Assembly: GCA_900473175.1 (NCBI GenBank)
Contig: UCKM01000031.1
Span: forward strand, 1-64,000
Length of the DNA: 64,000 nucleotides
Origin: Hyphomicrobiales bacterium
Lineage (GTDB): Bacteria; Pseudomonadota; Alphaproteobacteria; Rhizobiales; Rhizobiaceae
Direction: 5' to 3'
Positions 9,261 to 17,894 of this stretch are shown here, piece after piece (position 1 is the stretch's first letter; every line of letters begins with the position of its first letter). Position numbers and translations under genes: made by a program. The notes beneath the pieces are model-generated. The model was not told where the DNA came from, did no database searches, and worked only from the letters and a program-made list of their open reading frames with translations.

Positions 9261-10840
9261 TGTCGAAATTCGTCTGTGCGGTCGATGTTGGTACCGGAAG
9301 CGCCCGTGCGGGCATTCTCGACGCAACCGGAAATTTGCTGGGCCGGGTCGAACATCCTATCCTGATGAACCGGCCGCTTGCCGATCATGCTGAGCACGAT
9401 TCGGAGGATATATGGAAATCCGTCTGCATCGCCGTTCAGGGCGCCCTTGCAGTTTCCAAGGTCGACCCTGCTGACGTTGCCGGAATCAGCTTTGATGCTA
9501 CCTGTTCGCTGGTGGTCCGCGACAGGGAAGGCAGACCGCTGACGGTCTCGACTTCCGGCGGGACGCGCTGGGATACGATCGTCTGGCTCGATCACCGCGC
9601 ACTGAACGAGGCCGATGAATGCACGGCAAGCCGCCACAGGGTGCTGGACTACCTCGGCGGGGTCATGTCGCCCGAGATGCAGACGCCCAAGCTGATGTGG
9701 CTGAAACGGCATTTGCCCGATTCATGGAACAAAGCCGGCTATTTCTTCGATCTTGCCGACTACCTGACCTGGAAAGCTTCGGGCTCACTTGCCCGCTCGC
9801 AATGCACCTTGACCTGCAAGTGGACCTATCTTGCGCACGAGGTCCGGGGCTGGCAGGCGGATTTTTTTGAGACTGTCGGTATTGCGGACGTGGTTGAACG
9901 CGGCAAACTAACAGCGCGTGCGAGTCCTGTTGGAGCCGATGTCGGCGCGCTCACACCCGAAGCAGCGCGGGCGCTCGGGCTAACAACGACTTGCCACGTC
10001 GGCGCGGGACTAATCGACGCCTATGCCGGTGCGCTTGGCGTGCTTGGAGGATTTGCCGGGGACCTTTCGCAGATAGACCGGCACCTCGCCCTCATCGCCG
10101 GAACGTCCAGCTGCCTCATGGCGCTGTCTCGGGAGCCGATCTCCTTTAGCGGTGGATGGGGCCCGTATCACGGCGTCGCCTTGCCGGATTGCTGGCTGAG
10201 TGAAGGTGGCCAGTCGGTCGCCGGTGCCTTGCTCGATCATATTATTCGCTGGCACGGCGCGGTTGGCGAACCCAATACGGCATTGCACAAGCGAATTACC
10301 GACCGGATCATGGAATTGCGCGAAGGCGAAGGCCTCGATCTTGCGGGCAGGCTGCATGTCCTGCCGGATTTCCATGGCAACCGTTCGCCGCTGGCCGATC
10401 CGCACGCGGTCGGCGTGATCAGCGGCCTGACGCTCGATACGTCGTTCGACAGCCTTTGCCGTCTCTACTGGCGAACGTGCGTGGCGATAACGCTCGGGGT
10501 GCGGCATATCCTCGATGCGCTCAACGATAGGGGCTATGCCATCGATACGATGCATGTAACCGGCGGCCACATCAAAAATCCGCTGCTGATGGAACTCTAC
10601 GCTGACGCAACAGGCTGCACCGTGGTCACCTCTGCAGCCGAGGACGCGGTGCTGCTTGGCACCGCCATGGTTGCGGCGACTGCCGCGGGGCTTTATCCGA
10701 ACCTGCCCGCAGCCTGCATGGCAATGAAGCAGGGTGGCTATCCGCGCCAGCCGGAGCCCAAGGCACGCCAACGCTTCGACCGTGACTATCGCATCTTTCT
10801 GGAAATGCATGCCCAGCGCAAAGTGTTGGACGCTCTTTAG
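9260..10840 (+). CDS. FGGY-family carbohydrate (pentulose) kinase
   Basis: This 526-residue protein starts with the FGGY phosphate-1 motif (VDVGTGSARAGILD) and ends with the adenosine-binding motif (TGGHIKNPLLMELYADATG). The length and DHRALNEAD segment fit the pentulose-kinase branch (ribulokinase-like) rather than glycerol or xylulose kinase; compare xylB in this window, which is 484 residues. Downstream of MtlK and SmoS, which can make D-xylulose, D-ribulose or fructose from polyols, a ketose kinase is logical. The ATG overlaps the HAD gene stop (TGATG). It converges on polA with only three bases between the two stop codons and no terminator seen there. Confidence 0.85.
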   Translation: MSKFVCAVDVGTGSARAGILDATGNLLGRVEHPILMNRPLADHAEHDSEDIWKSVCIAVQGALAVSKVDPADVAGISFDATCSLVVRDREGRPLTVSTSGGTRWDTIVWLDHRALNEADECTASRHRVLDYLGGVMSPEMQTPKLMWLKRHLPDSWNKAGYFFDLADYLTWKASGSLARSQCTLTCKWTYLAHEVRGWQADFFETVGIADVVERGKLTARASPVGADVGALTPEAARALGLTTTCHVGAGLIDAYAGALGVLGGFAGDLSQIDRHLALIAGTSSCLMALSREPISFSGGWGPYHGVALPDCWLSEGGQSVAGALLDHIIRWHGAVGEPNTALHKRITDRIMELREGEGLDLAGRLHVLPDFHGNRSPLADPHAVGVISGLTLDTSFDSLCRLYWRTCVAITLGVRHILDALNDRGYAIDTMHVTGGHIKNPLLMELYADATGCTVVTSAAEDAVLLGTAMVAATAAGLYPNLPAACMAMKQGGYPRQPEPKARQRFDRDYRIFLEMHAQRKVLDAL

Positions 10841-10843
10841 CTT

Positions 10844-13783
10844 CTAGTGGGCCTCGTCCCAATTGTTCGCGGCGCGGGCATCGACCTTGAGCGGCACGGA
10901 TAATGCGATTGCTGGCATTGCCGCATTTTCCATCACCTCGCGAATGACGGGGATCGTTGCCTCCACCTCGGACTCGGCTGTCTCGAAGATCAGTTCGTCA
11001 TGCACTTGCAAGAGCATGCGGGCGGAAAGCTTCGCCTTGTCCAAGGCCGGTTCAATGCGCACCATGGCGCGGCGGATGATATCGGCAGCCGACCCCTGGA
11101 TTGGCGCATTGATCGCGGCGCGTTCGTTGAAGGCGCGGTGCTGCGGATTGGAAGAGCGGATCTCCGGATAGTGCGCACGCCGTCCGAAGATGGTCTCGAC
11201 ATAACCATACTGGCGGGCAAAGGCCTTGGTCGATTCCATGTAATCGCGGATGCCGGGGAAGCGTTCGAAATAGGTGCGAATATATTGCCCGGCTTCTTCC
11301 CGCGGAATGGAAAGCTGGTTGGCAAGGCCAAAGGCGGAAATGCCGTAAATAATGCCGAAATTGATCGCCTTGGCCCGGCGGCGAACTTCCGAGGGCATGT
11401 CTTTCACGGGAACGCCGAACATTTCGGACGCGGTCATGGCATGAATATCGATGCCGTCGGCAAAGGCCTGGGTGAGCTGCGGAATATCGGCGACATGGGC
11501 TAGCACGCGCAATTCGATCTGGCTGTAGTCGGCGGAAATGAGCTTGTTGCCAGGCTCGGCGATGAAGGCTGTGCGGATCTTGCGGCCTTCCGCGGTGCGG
11601 ACTGGAATATTCTGCAGGTTCGGCTCTGACGAGGAGAGCCGGCCTGTCGACGTAGCGGCCATGGCGTAGGATGTGTGGACGCGCTTGGTCTTGGGGTTGA
11701 TGTAACCCGGCAGCGCATCGGTATAGGTCGATTTCAGTTTCGTAAGCTGGCGCCAATCGACGATCTTGCGCGGAAGTTCATGCCCCTCGGCCGCGAGATC
11801 TTCCAGCAATTGTGCCGAGGTGGACCATTGACCGGTCTTGGTCTTGGAGCCGCCCGGCAGACCCATCTTGCCGAAGAGAATATCGCCCATCTGCTTCGGC
11901 GAGCCGATATTGATCTTCTCACCGGCAAGCCTGTAGATCTCCTCTTCGATCGCCGCTGCCGATTGGGCAAGATCGCCTGATAGCCGCGACAGGATCTGGC
12001 GATCGACAGAAATCCCGCGCTCTTCCATACGGGCAAGCACGGGAATAAGAGGGCGTTCCAGCCGTTCGTAAACGGAAGCGATGCTATCGGCGGCAAGGCG
12101 TGGCTTCAACAGCCGCCAGAGCCTTAAGGTTACATCCGCATCCTCGCCCGCATATTCGGTCGCGCGTTCTATCGCGACCTTGTCGAATGTAACTGACGAC
12201 TTACCAGAACCAATCATGTCCTTATAGGACATCGGCTTGTGGCCAAGCCACCGGTCACAAAGGCTGTCCATGGTGTGGCTGCCTTCGCCGGCGTCCAGTA
12301 CGTAGGAAATGAGCATCGTGTCGTCCAGGGGATGAAGGTCAATGCCGTGGCGATGCATGATCAGCCACTCATACTTCATGCCGTGGGCAATCTTGAGAAC
12401 CGAGCGGTCCTCAAGCAGCGGTTTCAGCCGGCTGAACACTTCCCGTTCGGGGATCTGACCTTCCACCAAGCCGCCGCCGAGCAAGTCTCCATCGCCCGAT
12501 TGGTGGTTGATCGGGATATAGGCCGCCCGGCCAGGACGGGTGGCGAGGGATATGCCAACGACATCCGCCTGCATCGGATCGGCAGAATTGGTTTCGGTAT
12601 CGAAGGCAACTGCGCCCGATGACATGGCCTCGTCGATCCACACCTGCAGCGCGGCAACATCGCGGATGGTCGCATAAGCACTTCGGTCAAACTTGGCGGC
12701 AAGCGCTTCATCGGTGCGCGATTTGACAAGGTCGGCGGGAGTTGCGAGGAAGTTCGAATTGCCGTTCCGCGCCGGGGCCTCGTCGGCTCTTGCGGAAGCG
12801 GCAGTAGTGCCGGGCTCGACGTCCAAATCGGGCCCATGCGCCTCGGCAACCGCCTCGATCTTCAGCCTTGCCGGCTGAATCTCGCTCGCATCCACGCCCG
12901 TCGCTTCGGCAGCCCGGCGCGTCAGCGCGTTGAACTCCATGCTTTTCAAGAAGGCTATGAGTTTGGGGCCATCCTGGGGTTCGAGACTGAATTCCTCTAT
13001 CCCCACGTCGATGGGCGTATCCTTCTTCAGCGTTACCAGCTGGCGGGAAATGCGCGCCTGATCGGCATGCTCGATAATATTCTCCCGTCGCTTCTGCTGC
13101 TTGATCTCACCGGCCCGCGCCAGCAGCGTATCAAGATCGCCGAACTCCTCCAGCAACTGCGCCGCGGTCTTGGGTCCGATGCCGGGGATGCCGGGCACGT
13201 TGTCGGTCGAATCGCCGGTAAGCGCCTGCAGGTCGATCATCTTTTCCGGTGGCACGCCCCATTTTTCGATGACATCGGGAATGCTGATCTGCTTGTCCTT
13301 CATGCTGTCATACATCGACACATTCTGCGTGACGAGCTGCATGAGATCCTTGTCCGACGAGATGATGGTGACCTCGGCGCCAGCCTCCTCGGCCAGCCGC
13401 GCATAGGTCGCGATCAGGTCGTCCGCCTCGTAACCGTCCTTCTCGATGCAAGGCAGGTTGAAGGCTTTGGTCGCCTCGCGGATCAGGCCGAACTGCGGAA
13501 TGAGGTCTTCCGGCGGTGCCGACCGGTTGGCCTTGTACTCGGGATAGATTTCCTTGCGGAAGGTGTGCGACGAATAATCGAAGATCACGGCAAAGTGCGT
13601 CGGCGTATCGCGCACCGATGTGTCGCGCGCCTCCCGCAGCAGCTTCCACAACATGTTGCAGAAACCGGACACGGCGCCGACGGGCAAGCCGTCCGATTTG
13701 CGCGTCAGGGGAGGGAGAGCATGATAGGCCCGAAAGATATAACCTGAGCCGTCGACGAGGAAGAGATGATCACCTTTTTTCAT
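10844..13783 (-). CDS. polA: DNA polymerase I
   Basis: All three domains are present in 979 residues: the N-terminal 5'-nuclease (FLVDGSGYIFRAYHALP, EADDLIATYA, SSDKDLMQLV), a 3'-5' exonuclease domain, and the polymerase with motifs A (SADYSQIELRVLAH), B (RRRAKAINFGIIYG) and C (LLQVHDELIFE). It removes RNA primers and fills gaps in replication and repair. In the exonuclease domain the DxE of motif I is intact (D395, E397) and motif III reads YAGEDADVTL, but motif II reads HGMKYE where the Escherichia coli enzyme has QNLKYD, so the metal-ligand Asp is Glu472. The ATG at 13783 is the first in frame and matches the family N-terminus. Confidence 0.97.
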   Translation of the reverse strand: MKKGDHLFLVDGSGYIFRAYHALPPLTRKSDGLPVGAVSGFCNMLWKLLREARDTSVRDTPTHFAVIFDYSSHTFRKEIYPEYKANRSAPPEDLIPQFGLIREATKAFNLPCIEKDGYEADDLIATYARLAEEAGAEVTIISSDKDLMQLVTQNVSMYDSMKDKQISIPDVIEKWGVPPEKMIDLQALTGDSTDNVPGIPGIGPKTAAQLLEEFGDLDTLLARAGEIKQQKRRENIIEHADQARISRQLVTLKKDTPIDVGIEEFSLEPQDGPKLIAFLKSMEFNALTRRAAEATGVDASEIQPARLKIEAVAEAHGPDLDVEPGTTAASARADEAPARNGNSNFLATPADLVKSRTDEALAAKFDRSAYATIRDVAALQVWIDEAMSSGAVAFDTETNSADPMQADVVGISLATRPGRAAYIPINHQSGDGDLLGGGLVEGQIPEREVFSRLKPLLEDRSVLKIAHGMKYEWLIMHRHGIDLHPLDDTMLISYVLDAGEGSHTMDSLCDRWLGHKPMSYKDMIGSGKSSVTFDKVAIERATEYAGEDADVTLRLWRLLKPRLAADSIASVYERLERPLIPVLARMEERGISVDRQILSRLSGDLAQSAAAIEEEIYRLAGEKINIGSPKQMGDILFGKMGLPGGSKTKTGQWSTSAQLLEDLAAEGHELPRKIVDWRQLTKLKSTYTDALPGYINPKTKRVHTSYAMAATSTGRLSSSEPNLQNIPVRTAEGRKIRTAFIAEPGNKLISADYSQIELRVLAHVADIPQLTQAFADGIDIHAMTASEMFGVPVKDMPSEVRRRAKAINFGIIYGISAFGLANQLSIPREEAGQYIRTYFERFPGIRDYMESTKAFARQYGYVETIFGRRAHYPEIRSSNPQHRAFNERAAINAPIQGSAADIIRRAMVRIEPALDKAKLSARMLLQVHDELIFETAESEVEATIPVIREVMENAAMPAIALSVPLKVDARAANNWDEAH

Positions 13784-13956
13784 GGGCGATAGGATTAAAT
13801 GATGATCCTCGAAAAGGGAATGACAGTCGCCTTTTCTTTCAACGAAAGTTCACATCCAACCTGACGAATCCTGACACAGGCTTATCACGCGTTTGTTACA
13901 AAGATGTAATCTACGATGCCCTTGAATTGCCACGGTTTGCCCCCCAAATCCATGTT

Positions 13957-14111
13957 GTCGACGTTAGATCGATGTCCGGATTTAAGGCTCGTCCCCCGCC
14001 TGAGCCCGGACTTGCGGGCCAACCTCATCCCCCTCTCCAGGGTTGACCGCAAATGAGTGTAGTGATCTGGTCGCCTGTGGTCCCCCCGCCACGGCGACCA
14101 TTTCTTTTTAG
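13957..14111 (+). ncRNA. Three-hairpin small RNA, alpha-r7 (Smr7C/RcsR1)-like
   Basis: The 423-base gap between polA and the dipeptidase holds three consecutive stem-loops: 13974-14011 (GTCCG...GGCTC paired with GAGCC...CGGAC, loop with CCCCCGCC), 14012-14052 (TTGCGG...CAACC paired with GGTTG...CCGCAA, loop with CCCCCTCTCC), and the terminator 14068-14109. A -35-like CTTGAA (13921) with 17-base spacing to CCAAAT (13944) predicts a start near 13957 and a transcript of about 155 bases. From memory, the rhizobial alpha-r7 sRNA lies beside polA and has C-rich hairpin loops, which fits. The ends are estimates and the family name is inference. Confidence 0.68.
14068..14109 (+). terminator. Rho-independent terminator of the polA-adjacent sRNA
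   Basis: Arms 14068-14080 and 14089-14100 form a 12-pair stem (TGGTCGCC and GTGG, one bulged T) with loop TCCCCCCG, followed by TTTCTTTTT. No gene on this strand ends here, so it argues for an independent upstream transcript. Confidence 0.8.
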
Positions 14112-14206
14112 GCTCAAGGCGGCCTAATTTTTTCTGCCGCTTGTGCCAAAATGCGCTAATAAGAACTCCCTTCACGAGTCCCGGTCCACAGAAATCAGGA
14201 AATACC

Positions 14207-15595
14207 ATGTCAGCTCTCGAACCCGTCTTGAACGCGCTTGATACTAACCTCGACAACAGTCTGGAGCGCCTTTTCGACCTGTTGAAGATCAAGTCAATCT
14301 CGACCGATCCGGCGTTCAAGTCTGACTGTCGCAAAGCTGCCGAATGGCTTGTCGCCGATCTCAAGTCCATTGGTTTCGACGCCAGCATCCGCGACACGCC
14401 CGGCCATCCTATGGTCGTTGCACACCATGAGGGCCCGAGCGCCGATGCACCCCATGTGCTGTTCTACGGCCACTACGACGTGCAGCCTGTCGATCCCCTG
14501 GAACTTTGGGAAAACGATCCCTTTGCACCGGCAATCAAGGAAGCAGGGAATGGCCGCAAGATTCTGACCGGCCGCGGCACTTCCGACGACAAGGGCCAAC
14601 TGATGACCTTCGTCGAAGCCTGCCGCGCCTATAAGGATGTTCACGGCAAACTGCCGGTCAAGGTTTCGATCCTGTTCGAAGGCGAGGAGGAGTCCGGCTC
14701 GCCGTCCCTCAAGCCGTTTCTTGAGGCCCATAAGGACGAATTGAAAGCAGACTTCGCCCTCGTCTGCGATACGAGCATGTGGAACGCGGAGACACCCGCC
14801 ATCTCGGTCGGCCTGCGCGGCCTCGTCGGGGAAGAAATCGTCATCAAGGCCGCTGATCGCGATCTTCATTCCGGGCATTTCGGCGGCGCCGCTGCCAATC
14901 CGATCCGCATTCTCACAAAAATCCTTGCCGACTTGCATGACGATAATGGGGGTGTGACCATTCCTGGCTTCTACGAAGGCGTCGATGAAACCCCGACACA
15001 GATCTTGCAGATGTGGGAGGGTCTCGGTTCGACGCCGGGGAATTTTCTCGGACCGATCGGACTGTCGATCCCCTCCGGTGAGAAGGGCCGCTCGATCCTC
15101 GAACTGATCTGGGCTCGCCCCACCGCCGAAATCAACGGCATCATCGGGGGCTATACGGGCAAGGGCTTCAAGACCGTCATCGCTGCCGAAGCCTCGGCAA
15201 AAGTATCGTTCCGTCTGGTTCACAAGCAGAATCCGGAGAAAATCCGCGAAGCTTTCCGGGCTTTCGTCCGTGAGCGTGTTCCCGCCGATTGTTCCGTTGA
15301 GTTTCACAAGCATGGCGGCTCGCCGGCGATCCAGCTCTCCTATGATTCGCCGCTCTTGACCAAGGCCAAGAATGCGTTGAGCGACGAATGGCCGAAGCCG
15401 GCCGTGCTGATCGCCATGGGCGGATCGATTCCGATCGTTGGCGACTTCCAGCGCATGCTCGGAATGGAATCGCTGCTTGTCGGTTATGGCCTTGAGGATG
15501 ACCGCATCCATTCGCCCAACGAGAAATATGAGCTGAACTCTTTCCACAAGGGTCAGCGGTCGTGGGCGCGCATCCTTGCCGCACTCGCAAAGTAA
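14207..15595 (+). CDS. M20 family dipeptidase / metallo-hydrolase
   Basis: This 462-residue zinc peptidase of the M20 (CNDP-like) family has metal ligands and catalytic residues in FYGHYDVQPVDP (HxD), GRGTSDDKGQ (bridging Asp), FEGEEESGSPSL (catalytic Glu and ligand) and VCDTSMW. A dimerisation domain follows around GLRGLVGEEIVIKAADRDLH. It probably cleaves dipeptides or related amides in the cytoplasm. The ATG at 14207 follows TCAGGAAAT and begins the family N-terminus; the frame is open upstream only into the intergenic region. Ribonuclease D starts 17 bases after its stop, so the two may be cotranscribed. Confidence 0.92.
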   Translation: MSALEPVLNALDTNLDNSLERLFDLLKIKSISTDPAFKSDCRKAAEWLVADLKSIGFDASIRDTPGHPMVVAHHEGPSADAPHVLFYGHYDVQPVDPLELWENDPFAPAIKEAGNGRKILTGRGTSDDKGQLMTFVEACRAYKDVHGKLPVKVSILFEGEEESGSPSLKPFLEAHKDELKADFALVCDTSMWNAETPAISVGLRGLVGEEIVIKAADRDLHSGHFGGAAANPIRILTKILADLHDDNGGVTIPGFYEGVDETPTQILQMWEGLGSTPGNFLGPIGLSIPSGEKGRSILELIWARPTAEINGIIGGYTGKGFKTVIAAEASAKVSFRLVHKQNPEKIREAFRAFVRERVPADCSVEFHKHGGSPAIQLSYDSPLLTKAKNALSDEWPKPAVLIAMGGSIPIVGDFQRMLGMESLLVGYGLEDDRIHSPNEKYELNSFHKGQRSWARILAALAK

Positions 15596-15612
15596 TCGAA
15601 AGAGATATTCCT

Positions 15613-16230
15613 ATGGCTATTCGCTTCCACCACAACGATCTTCCCGACCTCAGCCGCTATCAGGTCGACGCCGTTGCAATCGACACGGAAACGCTGGGCC
15701 TCAACCCGCATCGGGACCGGCTCTGTGTGGTGCAGATATCGCCTGGCGATGGTTCTGCTGACGTCATCCAGATCGACAAAGGTCAAAAAACCGCCCCCAA
15801 CCTTGTCAAGATTCTTGGCGATGATGCCATCACCAAGATCTTCCATTATGGCCGTTTTGACCTTGCAGTGCTGTTTCACAGCTTTGGCGTGATGCCGAAG
15901 GCGGTTTTTTGTACGAAGATCGCCTCGCGGCTGTCGCGGACTTATACCGACCGGCATGGGTTGAAAGATATCTGCAGCGAATTGCTGGAGGTCAATCTTT
16001 CAAAGCAGCAGCAGTCTTCAGATTGGGCCGCTTCGGAATTGTCCCAGGCACAGCTTGAATATGCCGCATCGGATGTTCTCTATCTGCATCGCCTGCGCAC
16101 CATCCTGCAGCAGCGCCTGCTACGCGATGGTCGCGCGGAGGAAGCCGCGGCCTGTTTCGAATTCCTGCCGACCCGCGCCAAGCTCGACCTGATGGGATGG
16201 GACGAGCAGGACATTTTCGCCCATAGCTAG
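15613..16230 (+). CDS. rnd: Ribonuclease D, short form (DEDDy 3'-5' exonuclease)
   Basis: The 205-residue protein consists of only the DEDDy exonuclease domain: motif I AIDTETLGL (D, E), motif II FHYGRFDLAVL (D), motif III YAASDVLYLHRL (Y, D). It lacks the HRDC domains of enterobacterial RNase D, which is normal for the short alphaproteobacterial version. The role is likely 3'-end trimming of tRNA or other RNA. The ATG at 15613 gives the N-terminus MAIRFHHNDLPDLSRY typical of this group. Confidence 0.88.
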   Translation: MAIRFHHNDLPDLSRYQVDAVAIDTETLGLNPHRDRLCVVQISPGDGSADVIQIDKGQKTAPNLVKILGDDAITKIFHYGRFDLAVLFHSFGVMPKAVFCTKIASRLSRTYTDRHGLKDICSELLEVNLSKQQQSSDWAASELSQAQLEYAASDVLYLHRLRTILQQRLLRDGRAEEAAACFEFLPTRAKLDLMGWDEQDIFAHS

Positions 16231-16243
16231 AGACGAGCCCGGG

Positions 16244-17359
16244 CTATTCCGCCGACGCCAACGCGGGTCGGCGAACCGGCGCGCCATCGATATGGGCCCA
16301 TCGCGGCCGTTTGAACAAAAATGTCCCGTAGCCGCTCCATTGGATAAGCGCATAACAGATAACGGGCCCGAGCACCCCGCTGACGACCGTCAAAAGTGAA
16401 ATCGTACCGATGTCGGTAACGATTCCGGTTTTCAAAAGGAACGTGCGGGCCATCGCCATTGGCAGGAAGAAGGCGAGATAGACCACGATCGAATTCGCGC
16501 CAAGCCAGCGCAGCGGGCGAACAAGCCATTCCCGCGTGGAGAGGGAGCCGGCGACCAGCGCCGAAACGGAAACGATTGCGAGCGCTCCGGCAAAGCCAGC
16601 CGCGAGAGAAATCAGGGGCACGCTGGCCCAGCCGCCCAGTCCCCCTGACGTGTATGATTCTTGAGGTATCCAGGCTGCGAAGGGTTCGGATGCCGGGTGG
16701 AAGACGAGCCAGCCATTGACGAGAGCCCATAGGCCGAGAATGGCAAGCGCCACTGGCGGGCGCTGCCGCAGCCAATCGGCAAGCCTGAAGATTGCCGGTG
16801 CGAAGGCATAGCCGGCGAAGAAATAGACATACCGGCTGCAGAATTCATCGACCACCAGCCAACCGGTGTGGATCGGCAATGTCTCCAGAGTTGCCGCGAC
16901 AATCAACACCAGCCAGGGATTCACGTTTTTGACAAGCCGTGTGACGACGAAAAATACGGGCAACAGATAGATGAACCACAAGGTGCCAAAGGGCTGAATG
17001 AAAGCAAGCAGATATGCGGATACCGCCCCGCTCGCTCCGCTTTCCCCAACGATGCCCGGCGCCTTGAACAGGAACTGGATCGTCAGCCACAGCACATAAA
17101 AGTAAGCGAAGTGCACGATCTTGCGGTCGGCGTAGAGCCGCCAGGGCCGATCAATGACGAGGCCGAGAAACAGGCCGGAGATCATGAAGAAGTCCGGCAT
17201 GCGGAAGGGCTGCGCGAAGGCGACGACCGCATGCATCCAACCGCGTGTGCCCGCTTCATTCTCGACACCCAATACGGAATGCATCATCACCACGAAGATG
17301 ATGCAAATGCCTTTGGCAATATCGACCCAGTCGACACGCGTCCTTCCGCCAGTACTCAT
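16244..17359 (-). CDS. Acyltransferase family 3 integral membrane protein
   Basis: The N-terminus RVDWVDIAKGICIIFVVMMH is the hallmark of membrane acyltransferase family 3 (NolL/OafA/OpgC type), where the His takes part in catalysis. About ten hydrophobic segments fill the 371 residues. Members transfer acetyl, succinyl or other acyl groups to extracytoplasmic glycans. The acceptor here is unknown: LPS, peptidoglycan or the cyclic glucan made by the Cgs enzyme 36 kb away are candidates. The ATG at 17359 is preceded by GGGGGAAG; the upstream TTG would add non-homologous residues. It converges with ribonuclease D. Confidence 0.85.
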   Translation of the reverse strand: MSTGGRTRVDWVDIAKGICIIFVVMMHSVLGVENEAGTRGWMHAVVAFAQPFRMPDFFMISGLFLGLVIDRPWRLYADRKIVHFAYFYVLWLTIQFLFKAPGIVGESGASGAVSAYLLAFIQPFGTLWFIYLLPVFFVVTRLVKNVNPWLVLIVAATLETLPIHTGWLVVDEFCSRYVYFFAGYAFAPAIFRLADWLRQRPPVALAILGLWALVNGWLVFHPASEPFAAWIPQESYTSGGLGGWASVPLISLAAGFAGALAIVSVSALVAGSLSTREWLVRPLRWLGANSIVVYLAFFLPMAMARTFLLKTGIVTDIGTISLLTVVSGVLGPVICYALIQWSGYGTFLFKRPRWAHIDGAPVRRPALASAE

Positions 17360-17460
17360 TGAGATTGCTTCCCCCAAACCACGCCCCTTACATACAGAAA
17401 AAAACAAAAGGGGAAATAAAATTCATTTGATCGATGGGGCAACGACTGGAGCGCGTATCC

Positions 17461-17491
17461 CAAAAACAAAAGAGCCGGGCAAAAGCCCGGC
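17461..17491 (-). terminator. Rho-independent terminator of the anti-SD sRNA
   Basis: GCCGGGC/GCCCGGC (17474-17480 with 17485-17491, AAAA loop on the plus strand) is followed on the minus strand by TCTTTTGTTTTTG. The nearest protein gene upstream on this strand ends 180 bases earlier, which favours a separate small transcript. Confidence 0.8.
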
Positions 17492-17567
17492 GAATTGTGA
17501 ACGCAAATGCGTCCAGAGGGGAACACGTAACGAGCGAAAAATGGGAGGAGAACCACTCGTTACGCGA
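17462..17567 (-). ncRNA. Anti-Shine-Dalgarno small RNA, alpha-r14 / cuckoo-type candidate
   Basis: On the minus strand a promoter with -35 CTTGAA (17601-17596), 17-base spacing and -10 ATATTT (17578-17573) predicts a start near 17567. The transcript first folds into a hairpin with an 8-pair stem (GTAACGAG 17563-17556, CTCGTTAC 17534-17527) whose loop displays CTCCTCCC (17550-17543), a perfect complement of a Shine-Dalgarno sequence. A weak second hairpin lies at 17514-17499, and a terminator at 17491-17461 closes a transcript of about 106 bases. This is the layout of the alpha-r14 (Smr14/NfeR1) or cuckoo RNAs, which block translation of ABC-transporter mRNAs. The family assignment is inference; the promoter, motif and terminator are visible. 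Confidence 0.75.
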
Positions 17568-17668
17568 TACAAAAATATGCCTGCACAGAGTTCTTTTCAA
17601 GGGCCGCAAGATAATATTTTACGCGTGCGATCATTTTTCCATTGCTGACGCTGTTTTCCGAACATGTT

Positions 17669-17866
17669 TCAGCTCGCGGGAGACCCAGTTTGGGGTGCTT
17701 GACCGGCAGGTTCCTGCAGATCCTTGCAAACCCCGTGACCACGCAACTGGCAGCCGCCAAGGCGATATTGGGCTTCGGATGCCGGGGCAGGGTTCAGGCG
17801 CTCGATGGCGCCACCGCCGCAACCACTCAAGAGCGCCACCAGACAAACAGGAACGACAAAACGCAT
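17669..17866 (-). CDS. Putative small lipoprotein
   Basis: This 65-residue frame starts MRFVVPVCLVALLSGCGGG: a short basic start, a hydrophobic stretch and a clean lipobox (LLSGC), so Cys16 would be lipidated and the mature protein would be about 50 residues. A ribosome binding site (GGAG) lies about eight bases upstream of the ATG at 17866. The mature part is rich in Gln, Pro and Gly and I do not recognise it. It sits between the sRNA candidate and a mosaic repeat. It may be a real small envelope protein or a chance frame. Confidence 0.45.
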   Translation of the reverse strand: MRFVVPVCLVALLSGCGGGAIERLNPAPASEAQYRLGGCQLRGHGVCKDLQEPAGQAPQTGSPAS

Positions 17867-17894
17867 GAGTGAACTCCGTGATCGACAAGCCAGA

